Shown: positions 1-5,153 of the stretch, one piece after another
Layout of the letters: each line of letters begins with the position of its first letter
How positions within the stretch are numbered: position 1 is the stretch's first letter
Source of the DNA: Planctomycetaceae bacterium
GTDB taxonomy: Bacteria; Planctomycetota; Planctomycetia; Pirellulales; Thermoguttaceae
Direction: 5' to 3'
NCBI GenBank assembly: GCA_031287585.1
Contig: JAITST010000172.1
Location: 1 to 5,582 of the forward strand
Length of the DNA stretch: 5,582 nt
Position numbers and translations under genes: made by a program
Notes under the pieces: model-generated
What the model saw: the letters and a program-made list of their open reading frames with translations, nothing else
What the model was told of the DNA's origin: nothing
The model's database searches: none

Positions 1-125
1 ATCAGCGGAACCGGCGCGGCGGCTTCCGCCCCGAACGCCTTTTGTAATCCGCCGAATAATCCGGCACCAAACGGCAACAACATTCCGGTTTGGAGAAATG
101 AACGCCTGGAAGGTAATCGTAACAT
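1..125 (-). CDS. N-terminus of a Tat-exported protein (partial; possibly DUF1501-type)
   Basis: Reading leftward from an ATG at 125-123, 41 complete codons stay open to the window edge, so the 3' part lies outside. The peptide begins MLRLPSRRSFLQTG. It has a twin-arginine pair at residues 7-8 in an SRRSFLQ context, a Gly/Leu-rich hydrophobic stretch at about residues 14-27, and an Ala-rich segment (AEAAA, about 33-37) that could hold a signal peptidase site. This is a textbook Tat signal, so the mature protein should be exported folded. Planctomycetes carry many Tat proteins starting this way, especially the DUF1501 sulfatase-like family, but nothing of the mature domain is visible and the family is a guess. 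Met15 is an alternative start, but it would discard the RR motif. No clear Shine-Dalgarno is seen. The diadenylate cyclase gene lies 208 bp upstream on the same strand. Confidence 0.68.
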   Translation of the reverse strand, partial: MLRLPSRRSFLQTGMLLPFGAGLFGGLQKAFGAEAAAPVPL

Positions 126-333
126 CTTGTAACTCGTTTTTCTGTTGAATTTTTTATGAAGGTCAAACAGCCGTAATTCTACTCAAACTGTAAATGAATT
201 GCAAGCATATCTTACAGTTTCATTTGTAGTTTGAGTAACCTATTTTACAATCGTGTTAGGTATAGTACGCTTGTGCGCAACAAAAATTGTGATACTCTTT
301 AATTTTTGCGTTAGAAATAAACAGAACAGACTT
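126..333. other. Intergenic region between two minus-strand genes
   Basis: This AT-rich gap lies downstream of the cyclase stop and upstream of the Tat protein start. Apart from the inverted repeat at 180-237, I see no ORF with a coding look. On the minus strand a TTGACC lies near 164-159, with only a poor -10 (AGAAAA) at 17-nt spacing, so the promoter of the Tat gene is not identified. On the plus strand TACAAT at 246-251 resembles a -10 box but has a weak -35 and no plus-strand gene to serve. Confidence 0.5.
180..237. repeat. 19-bp inverted repeat forming a long stem-loop with an alternative inner hairpin
   Basis: The arms 180-198 and 219-237 pair over 19 positions. Seventeen are Watson-Crick pairs and two are G-U wobbles (in plus-strand RNA), around a 20-nt loop. 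A second, mutually exclusive pairing exists: AAACTGTAA at 185-193 is a perfect complement of TTACAGTTT at 212-220. No run of T follows on either strand, so it is not a standard intrinsic terminator. It sits about 100 nt past the cyclase stop and about 55 nt before the Tat protein start, so it could be an mRNA 3' end, a 5' leader element of the Tat gene, an operator or a small repeat element. Confidence 0.7.
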
Positions 334-1380
334 TCACTTTTTCTCGCTCGTCTGTTGTTCGCCGTCGGCATCGTTTGCTTTCCATACCATCGGTTTACGG
401 TGGCGTGCTTCAACACGCAACGCACACTCGCCGTTCTGGAAAACTCTCACCGTTCCGCTTGATTGGCTCACCGCAATCGCAATCGCACTCGTTGTCCTAC
501 TAATCGCCGCCGCCGCCCAGTGTCGTGAACCAAGTCCCTTACTCAACGTTATCTGTGCGCCCGATGTCTCCAATATCCGACACGCCGCAACAACTGTACC
601 GTCAGCCGATACCACAAACGCACCGTCAAGTTGCGCCACTTCCTTGATTCCCTCACGTACTTTCGCGTCGCGTAATGACCGTTCACTACGCGGATAACCA
701 CGAACCGGATCGAATCCCGCCGGCTTGCTCTGTGCTAGAACCTTGTGCGTATCACCAACAACGAAAAGCGTACCAACATTCTTGTCCTCACGTCCTTCGT
801 TCCCAATCTCAATCGCAAGTTCGATAACAATTTTGAGTGTCGGCAACGGCACTTTTGCTTCCAACTCACGCAAATATCTTCCCGAAAGGCGGTCGAGGTG
901 TTCTACCAAATTTATAACACTAACCGAATCGTGAATGTTCGGGTCAAATCCGCTATAAATTACAACCACCCGCGTTCCCGGCGGCATAAAATCGTCCGCA
1001 ACCGCTTCAAGAATCACGTCGTCAATACGTTCCGACACCGTCGTATCGTTGACGTATGTGATAGTAACCGTATGAAAACCATTTTCCGACGCACCGTCCA
1101 ACGTGCGAACATTATATGCCGCAACAATAACGTTACGTTCACCAAGTAATTTCCGCAATCGCGCCCAATCAACAGCCGCGTGTACAAATAAAATAATTGC
1201 AGACGCTTCCAAATCGTCACTGATATTTGCGGCTGTTTCGACAAGTTTTTTGAATTGTTCGGTAAATCGTAGTGGTTCCATTAGTTGGTAGAAATACAAG
1301 TAAAGCGGTGATAAAACAAATATGCTGCCCGCGAACACAATCAGCGAACGACAATATAATGATACACTGTTTCGATTCAC
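334..1380 (-). CDS. Diadenylate cyclase, DacZ-like (c-di-AMP synthase)
   Basis: The protein joins two ATP molecules into cyclic di-AMP, a second messenger for osmotic and envelope homeostasis. From the GTG at 1380 it is 348 residues. The DisA_N (DAC) domain spans roughly 175-320. It has an EIGNEGRE...GTLFVVGD segment (191-210), the catalytic DGA triplet at 252-254 (LDGAFVVSADG), and GLGSRHWAAAAIS (282-294) where the family's RHR motif sits. The third position is Trp288 instead of Arg. Residues about 60-170 match the style of the pyruvate-kinase-C-like N-domain of DacZ proteins. Residues 12-33 form a hydrophobic segment that would be a membrane anchor if the GTG start is real. The ATG at 1281 (Met34) would give a soluble 315-residue protein closer to the homologues I remember. 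Neither start has a good Shine-Dalgarno. The gene is divergent from the lipoprotein gene. The enzyme family is confident; the start is not. Confidence 0.87.
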   Translation of the reverse strand: MNRNSVSLYCRSLIVFAGSIFVLSPLYLYFYQLMEPLRFTEQFKKLVETAANISDDLEASAIILFVHAAVDWARLRKLLGERNVIVAAYNVRTLDGASENGFHTVTITYVNDTTVSERIDDVILEAVADDFMPPGTRVVVIYSGFDPNIHDSVSVINLVEHLDRLSGRYLRELEAKVPLPTLKIVIELAIEIGNEGREDKNVGTLFVVGDTHKVLAQSKPAGFDPVRGYPRSERSLRDAKVREGIKEVAQLDGAFVVSADGTVVAACRILETSGAQITLSKGLGSRHWAAAAISRTTSAIAIAVSQSSGTVRVFQNGECALRVEARHRKPMVWKANDADGEQQTSEKK

Positions 1381-1393
1381 ATTACAACTTCAT

Positions 1394-1402
1394 ATCATAG
1401 CA
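1394..1402 (-). promoter_or_regulatory. Candidate extended -10 promoter for the cyclase gene
   Basis: On the minus strand the sequence TGCTATGAT combines a TG extension with TATGAT, a five-of-six match to the -10 consensus. No good -35 box is found 16-18 nt upstream. Transcription would begin near 1387, leaving only about 7 nt before the GTG at 1380 (nearly leaderless), or about 106 nt before the ATG at 1281. This is sequence similarity only. Confidence 0.35.
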
Positions 1403-1439
1403 GGACAGATAAATTTCTGATTATTTTAGAATTTGTTGG

Positions 1440-1463
1440 GAAATAAAAAATAAAATTTATTTC
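1440..1463. repeat. AT-rich palindrome (possible UP element)
   Basis: GAAATAAA at 1440-1447 is the exact reverse complement of TTTATTTC at 1456-1463, with an 8-nt A-rich loop between. It lies about 45-68 bp upstream of the start predicted from the 1493-1501 promoter, the usual place for an RNA polymerase UP element. It could equally be a binding site for a regulator shared by the two divergent genes, or simply low-complexity AT DNA. Confidence 0.35.
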
Positions 1464-1492
1464 TGCGGGGGCTTTTGTGTCGCCGTCATCTG

Positions 1493-1501
1493 TGGTAAAA
1501 T
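1493..1501 (+). promoter_or_regulatory. Candidate extended -10 promoter for the lipoprotein gene
   Basis: TGGTAAAAT is a TGn extension followed by TAAAAT, a five-of-six -10 match. The -35 region is weak (TTGTGT at 1475-1480, spacing 15), which fits an extended -10 promoter. Transcription would begin near 1508, giving a leader of about 65 nt that contains the hairpin at 1517-1533. The same 9-mer recurs at 5007-5015. Confidence 0.4.
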
Positions 1502-1516
1502 CACCCTACTATGTTT

Positions 1517-1538
1517 CGGGGAATCGTTCCCCGTTTTT
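1517..1538 (+). terminator. Terminator-like hairpin in the lipoprotein gene leader
   Basis: CGGGGAA (1517-1523) pairs perfectly with TTCCCCG (1527-1533) around a TCG triloop, and TTTTT follows at 1534-1538. This has the form of a short Rho-independent terminator reading rightward. It lies 36-57 nt before the ATG at 1574 and downstream of the best promoter candidate. It may therefore act as an attenuator, stabilise the 5' end, or stop upstream readthrough if the real promoter lies after it. The GC-rich dyad could also be a protein operator. Confidence 0.55.
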
Positions 1539-1560
1539 ACTGTTACACTTATCCTATTGC

Positions 1561-1566
1561 AAGGAG
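1561..1566 (+). promoter_or_regulatory. Strong ribosome binding site deciding the lipoprotein start
   Basis: AAGGAG, 7 nt before the ATG at 1574, is the best Shine-Dalgarno in the window. It selects this start over the in-frame ATG at 1511, which would add 21 residues encoded across the terminator-like hairpin and would mask the lipoprotein signal. Confidence 0.85.
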
Positions 1567-1573
1567 AATACCA

Positions 1574-3067
1574 ATGAAGCGATTACTTATTGTTACGATT
1601 ACTGTTCTTTCCATTTCACTGATTGGCTGCGTACAAAAACCTGCTGCTACGCCGCCTGCCGAAACCGGTTCACCGACTACGACCAGCGAAACCGGAGTAC
1701 TGGAAAACGCTGTCGAAAGTGCGGTTGATAAGACTGGGAAAGCCGACAACCACGCGGGACATGACCACGCAGGTCATGATCATACTGGACACGACCACGC
1801 AGATCACGACCACGGTGTAAAATCCGAAGCGAATGAAGCAGCAAAAGTCAGTGAAGAACTCGCCGAAAAAGTTAAAGAAGAGGCGAAGGAAGAGACCAAA
1901 GCAGTTGAGCAGAAAGTCGAAAAGACTTACAAAGAAATCAACGCTGACATCGTCGCCGCTTACAAAGCGAAACGGAAATTCGATGCCAACAACAAGCCGA
2001 AAGACCCGATTGTCCTTCCGAAAGAATACGTTACTCCCGATGGAATGGCTGTGAATCCGAAAACCGGTACGCTGTTTCTTTCAGTACCGAACTTTGCTCG
2101 CCGTCCGAACGATACCGGCAAAAAATTGTTCCCTGCTGTGATTGCAAAAGTTGACGTTGAAGCCGGTAAAACCGAAACCGTTCTCGAAATCGAAAATATT
2201 GACAACATTAAGGTTGCGACCGAACAAATTGGTCCGATGGGTTTGTCGTTCGGACCGGATGGTAATCTTTATGTTGCTGATAACCAATACTTTTTCGACA
2301 AGTCGAATAAGAGCCGGATTTTGCGAGTGTTGATGGATGGCGACAAACCGACCGGCAAAGTCGAAATCGTTGTTGAAGGTACAAAATTGTCAAACGCAAT
2401 TTATTGGACGAAAGACGGCAACTATCTATATTTGACAGATACATTCTTCGATATTGAAGAGCATCATGGTTCTGGCGGTGTCTGGCAGTTTAAGAAGGAC
2501 GAAATCCTGAACGCGGGCAGCGGCGAGAATCCGTCAATTAAAGTTAAACCGATTACCAAAGGTCTCGGAGATGACGAGCATCTGATTGCGTTCCACACCG
2601 TTAAGAAATTGCCCGGTTGCGGTAACGGCGGTCCCGACGGCTTGACATCCGACAGCGACGGCGTGATTTATTACGGATTCTTCGATACCGGTGAAATGCA
2701 CCGTTTGGTCGTTGACGCGAACGGTAAGGTTGTTGCAACCGATGAGATTCATCCTGCTTGCGATTATTTCCATTGTTGCGATGGTATCTATTACGATGCT
2801 GGTACGAATAAAATTTATATCAACGATTCGTCAGCAAACGCAATTCACGCATTCACGCCTCCGAAAGACACAAAGCAACCAATCACGTTGGAAACGGTTT
2901 GGGAAAACGGTAACACGGACGGTGCGGACGGTTCACTTGACCAACCGTGCGAATGTGTCGTGATCGGTAAGAAGATGATTATCGTCAACTTCGACTGGCC
3001 CTTCCCGGAACTCCTCAACACGGCAAGCGACGATCCTTCGACGTTGAGTGTGATTGAGTTACAGTAG
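1574..3067 (+). CDS. His-rich lipoprotein with SMP-30/gluconolactonase-like beta-propeller
   Basis: The 497-residue product begins with a lipoprotein signal (MKRLL, hydrophobic core, lipobox LIGC with Cys19), so it should be lipid-anchored outside the cytoplasmic membrane. Residues 60-80 form a His/Asp tract of GHDHA-like repeats with nine His, a likely metal-binding segment. An E/K-rich, probably helical linker follows (about 83-122). From about 150 onward repeated beta-blade motifs appear: TPDGMAVNPKTGTLFLS (154-170), GLSFGPDGNLYVAD (223-236), NAIYWTKDGNYLYLTD (274-289) and PDGLTSDSDGVIYYG (354-368). These resemble the SGL/SMP-30 family, whose members are metal-dependent lactonases or esterases. 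Asn274 and Asp355 may match family metal ligands, but the catalytic set is not proven. C349, C396, C401, C402, C459 and C461 lie in the propeller. Lactonase activity is inferred; a binding or scaffold role is possible. Confidence 0.82.
   Translation: MKRLLIVTITVLSISLIGCVQKPAATPPAETGSPTTTSETGVLENAVESAVDKTGKADNHAGHDHAGHDHTGHDHADHDHGVKSEANEAAKVSEELAEKVKEEAKEETKAVEQKVEKTYKEINADIVAAYKAKRKFDANNKPKDPIVLPKEYVTPDGMAVNPKTGTLFLSVPNFARRPNDTGKKLFPAVIAKVDVEAGKTETVLEIENIDNIKVATEQIGPMGLSFGPDGNLYVADNQYFFDKSNKSRILRVLMDGDKPTGKVEIVVEGTKLSNAIYWTKDGNYLYLTDTFFDIEEHHGSGGVWQFKKDEILNAGSGENPSIKVKPITKGLGDDEHLIAFHTVKKLPGCGNGGPDGLTSDSDGVIYYGFFDTGEMHRLVVDANGKVVATDEIHPACDYFHCCDGIYYDAGTNKIYINDSSANAIHAFTPPKDTKQPITLETVWENGNTDGADGSLDQPCECVVIGKKMIIVNFDWPFPELLNTASDDPSTLSVIELQ
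1751..1813 (+). repeat. 15-bp in-frame tandem repeat encoding the His-rich tract
   Basis: About four degenerate copies of a 15-bp unit encode the five-residue pattern GHDHA (then ADHDH). Third-position differences between copies (cat/cac, gga/ggt, gac/gat) show that the amino-acid pattern is kept while the DNA has diverged. This suggests selection on the peptide, not a recent slippage event. His residues fall at 60, 63, 65, 68, 70, 73, 75, 78 and 80 of the lipoprotein. Confidence 0.8.
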
Positions 3068-3126
3068 TTGATGTTCCGCAGAAAAGTTTGTGAGCAATCA
3101 TCGCGTTGTTCGTGAACTAATGTCGC

Positions 3127-3160
3127 GTGGTAGAGGTGTTGCACGTAACGTCTCTGCCAC
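3127..3160 (+). other. 14-bp stem-loop between the two plus-strand genes
   Basis: Positions 3127-3140 pair with 3147-3160 over 14 positions without bulges. Eleven are Watson-Crick pairs and three are G-U wobbles, around a hexaloop GCACGT. It starts 60 nt after the lipoprotein stop and ends 45 nt before the next ATG. No T-run follows, so it may be an mRNA-stabilising or processing hairpin, an imperfect terminator, or a structure shielding the downstream leader. Confidence 0.6.
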
Positions 3161-3191
3161 TCCAAATGTCTTGTAGCCCCGTAACCAAATT

Positions 3192-3197
3192 GAAAGG
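3192..3197 (+). promoter_or_regulatory. Ribosome binding site of the membrane protein gene
   Basis: GAAAGG, 8 nt upstream of the ATG at 3206, is a reasonable Shine-Dalgarno and supports that start. Confidence 0.6.
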
Positions 3198-3205
3198 TCA
3201 AAACA

Positions 3206-4828
3206 ATGCCAACAGAAAAAGTCATTGAAGCTGACAACTTCACAGTTCAAAATCAGTTGAAGCCGAAACGCGGTTGCCGACAGATTTTTTTTATCTGTTT
3301 GATATTCATTCTCATTGCCGCCGTACCGTTATGGTGGTTCTGCATCCATACGACACCGTTGCAATTCTCAAAAGAAACGACTTACGTTACCGACCCCAAA
3401 ACAGCCGACGGAAAATGGATAGATTACCTCGCGGCAATAGAAAAACGTCACTATCAGCCGGAAATGAAAACCGATGATAATGGCTACCGAATCCTTGTTC
3501 GTGCTTGTGGTTTTGTGACGCAAAGCAAGACACACGAAGAAGTTATCCGTAAACAGACTTACGAGAAACTCGGTCTCGCCCCTACTGTTCAACCGACAAT
3601 GAAATTGGAATCGCCGGATACAGTTCTTAATATGTTACAGGATGAAAACCGCAACGAAATAATCAAAAAATACTCGCAACAAGAAACGTTTTGGACATTG
3701 AACGATTTTCCGCAACTCGAAAATTGGTTGAAAGAAAACGATGCCGCAATCAATTTACTTGGCGAAGCGGTAAGAAAACCGGCTTTTTGTATCCCTTTGG
3801 TATGGCACTGCGATACAAATACAATGACATATCAACTTGCTATACCTTTGGAAACAGTACAGTATAATCGGGAAATGGTTCGCGCTGCTTACGGTAGAGC
3901 AAAGTACCGTATCGGAATCGGCGATATAGACGGAGCAATTTACGATACAATCACTGTTCATCGGCTTGGACGTTACGCAAGTCGAAACGGAACACTGCTT
4001 GCCGCGTTTGTTGGAATTGCTGTTGACAATATGGCTTTGCAGATCGGAATCAACGGTAATCCCGACCGTCCGGCAACGAAAGAGCAACTAGAACATTATC
4101 TTAAAGAACTTGATTCATTGCCGCCAATGGTTACGTTCGCTGAATGTATGGAATCTGAACGGCTCTTTGGATTGGGTATGTTACAGGGAAGATTTATCAG
4201 TAAATACAATGACGGCATACCATCGCCGACATTGAATTGGATATGCGATCCAAACATTACATTCCGCTTTATGAACAAGGCGTATGATATGATGTGCGAA
4301 AGTGAAATTCTTCAGAGGGACGATGAGATATTTAAGGTTTCATCTAATCCGTTGCATTATATTACTGTTCGCAGCCGATCAGAGAACTTGAGTAGGATGT
4401 TGGTATCATTGCTTACACCAGCGGTAAAGCAAGCCCGTGAGACACTTCGGTATAATGAGTGTACGATGAATATGAAATGTTTGACACTTGCATTATTGCT
4501 GTACGAAAAAGAACACGGCAAGTCGCCGGACGGTGATTGGCGGAAAGCGGTAAAACCGTATCTGGGCGAAAAACCGGATAGGTACTTACGCTGTCCTTCT
4601 TGCAATCTTGAAGACGGCGAAACAATATACGTAATGATACGTCACGAAATTGACGAACCAGTAACACCGGAAACAATGTTGTTAGTAGAAACGTATCCGC
4701 CGCAAAAATTATCTGAAGGCGACGGAGTAATTTCAAACGCCCCAACATTATTCACGAACCAACACTCAAACGACTACACCGTTACATACCGTAGCGGATC
4801 AGTTCGCTTTCAGAATCACATAAAGTGA
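3206..4828 (+). CDS. Single-pass membrane protein with pseudopilin-like C-terminal domain, function unknown
   Basis: The 540-residue product has a 26-residue basic N-tail, one membrane helix (about 27-46, IFFICLIFILIAAV) and a large domain that is presumably extracytoplasmic. The middle (about 215-280, with GIGDIDGAIYDTITVHRLGR at 237-256) has the helical look of a recurrent uncharacterised planctomycete protein type. The tail from about 398 has LTPAVKQARETLRYNECTMN followed by MKCLTLALLLYEKEHGKSP, then DWRKAVKPYLG and CPSC (463-466). This order closely resembles the conserved part of DUF1559/type II secretion G-like pseudopilins, in which the segment normally follows a prepilin leader and its long N-terminal helix. 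Here no prepilin cleavage site is visible, because the domain is internal. The gene lies 138 bp after the lipoprotein gene on the same strand and may share its transcript. I do not recognise a specific function. Confidence 0.82.
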   Translation: MPTEKVIEADNFTVQNQLKPKRGCRQIFFICLIFILIAAVPLWWFCIHTTPLQFSKETTYVTDPKTADGKWIDYLAAIEKRHYQPEMKTDDNGYRILVRACGFVTQSKTHEEVIRKQTYEKLGLAPTVQPTMKLESPDTVLNMLQDENRNEIIKKYSQQETFWTLNDFPQLENWLKENDAAINLLGEAVRKPAFCIPLVWHCDTNTMTYQLAIPLETVQYNREMVRAAYGRAKYRIGIGDIDGAIYDTITVHRLGRYASRNGTLLAAFVGIAVDNMALQIGINGNPDRPATKEQLEHYLKELDSLPPMVTFAECMESERLFGLGMLQGRFISKYNDGIPSPTLNWICDPNITFRFMNKAYDMMCESEILQRDDEIFKVSSNPLHYITVRSRSENLSRMLVSLLTPAVKQARETLRYNECTMNMKCLTLALLLYEKEHGKSPDGDWRKAVKPYLGEKPDRYLRCPSCNLEDGETIYVMIRHEIDEPVTPETMLLVETYPPQKLSEGDGVISNAPTLFTNQHSNDYTVTYRSGSVRFQNHIK

Positions 4829-4886
4829 GAGCAATTTCTGACGGGCTTGGAAAGTGCAGTGTAGAAGATACCATTTGGCTACTGAC

Positions 4887-4914
4887 AACCGCAAGCAATA
4901 CAATTCTTGCGGTT
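4887..4914. terminator. Perfect 9-bp inverted repeat, possible bidirectional terminator
   Basis: AACCGCAAG (4887-4895) and CTTGCGGTT (4906-4914) are exact reverse complements with a 10-nt loop. The hairpin lies 58 nt after the membrane protein stop, where a 3'-end structure is expected. The lack of a T-run on either strand makes intrinsic termination uncertain. Confidence 0.45.
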
Positions 4915-4923
4915 ATAATGTGT

Positions 4924-4974
4924 GGTCGTGTATCAGATTATTGATGTGATGGTCAGCAATCCTGATACACGCCC
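4924..4974. terminator. Extended hairpin with perfect 10-bp core, possible terminator
   Basis: CGTGTATCAG (4927-4936) pairs exactly with CTGATACACG (4962-4971). The stem can extend inward past a bulged C4961 (ATT 4937-4939 with AAT 4958-4960, then TTG 4941-4943 with CAG 4954-4956 including one wobble). It can extend outward past one mismatch (GG 4924-4925 with CC 4973-4974). A weak T-rich stretch (CATTTTC) follows on the plus strand. It begins 12 bp after the first hairpin, so the pair may work together to end the plus-strand transcript. Confidence 0.45.
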
Positions 4975-4995
4975 CTCATTTTCGCAATACCAATT

Positions 4996-5026
4996 TTGAC
5001 AACTGCTGGTAAAATGAAAATTTAAT
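4996..5026 (+). promoter_or_regulatory. Candidate rightward promoter antisense to the oxidoreductase gene
   Basis: A perfect TTGACA lies at 4996-5001. TTTAAT (5021-5026, five of six) follows at a long 19-nt spacing. Independently, the extended -10 TGGTAAAAT occurs at 5007-5015, identical to that before the lipoprotein gene. Transcription would run rightward into the 30-codon ORF and then antisense to the oxidoreductase 3' end. Confidence 0.3.
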
Positions 5027-5117
5027 GGACAATACGCAAAAGACGCATTTCAGCAAAGTAAATCATATCCATCACGTTACGTATAAAACACCAAAACTAA
5101 AGCGTACACTAAATTGA
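5025..5117 (+). CDS. Possible 30-residue basic small protein (speculative)
   Basis: An ATG-to-TGA ORF encodes a short peptide rich in Lys, His and Thr (starts MDNTQKTHFSK, ends KRTLN). It has no Shine-Dalgarno. If the extended -10 at 5007-5015 is used, the transcript would begin about 3 nt before the ATG, so it would be essentially leaderless. An ORF of this length in AT-rich intergenic DNA can arise by chance, and I recognise no family. It is listed only because of its tight fit to the promoter-like sequence. Confidence 0.12.
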   Translation: MDNTQKTHFSKVNHIHHVTYKTPKLKRTLN

Positions 5118-5153
5118 GACCTATGGGCGTAATCGAACGGGCGAAACATTCCC

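Larger units (their letters stand above)
4829..5153. other. Intergenic region between convergent genes
   Basis: This 325-bp gap separates two genes that point towards each other. It holds two perfect inverted repeats (4887-4914 and 4927-4971), a rightward promoter-like sequence near 4996-5026 and a 30-codon ORF at 5025-5117. No tRNA or longer coding region is visible. Convergent layout calls for terminators here, but neither hairpin has a clear T-run on either side. Confidence 0.6.

Noticed and set aside
246..251. TACAAT plus-strand -10 box
   Set aside because: The -35 at proper spacing is poor and there is no plus-strand gene downstream; AT-rich DNA gives such matches by chance.
745..1149. 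134-codon plus-strand ORF across the cyclase gene
   Set aside because: It is antisense to the well-supported diadenylate cyclase and its translation has no recognisable domain; it is a shadow frame.
1511..1573. Upstream in-frame ATG for the lipoprotein
   Set aside because: The extra 21 residues would be encoded across the terminator-like hairpin, lack a Shine-Dalgarno, and would bury the lipoprotein signal; the ATG at 1574 has AAGGAG at ideal spacing.
1751..1813. Short repeats as a possible CRISPR or microsatellite
   Set aside because: The 15-bp units are in frame within a protein gene, have no spacers, and differ mainly at third positions, so they are a coding repeat.
5121..5145. Possible tRNA T-arm (GGGCG...TCGAA...GGGCG)
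   Set aside because: The two GGGCG copies are direct repeats, not complementary arms, and no acceptor, D or anticodon stem is found around them.
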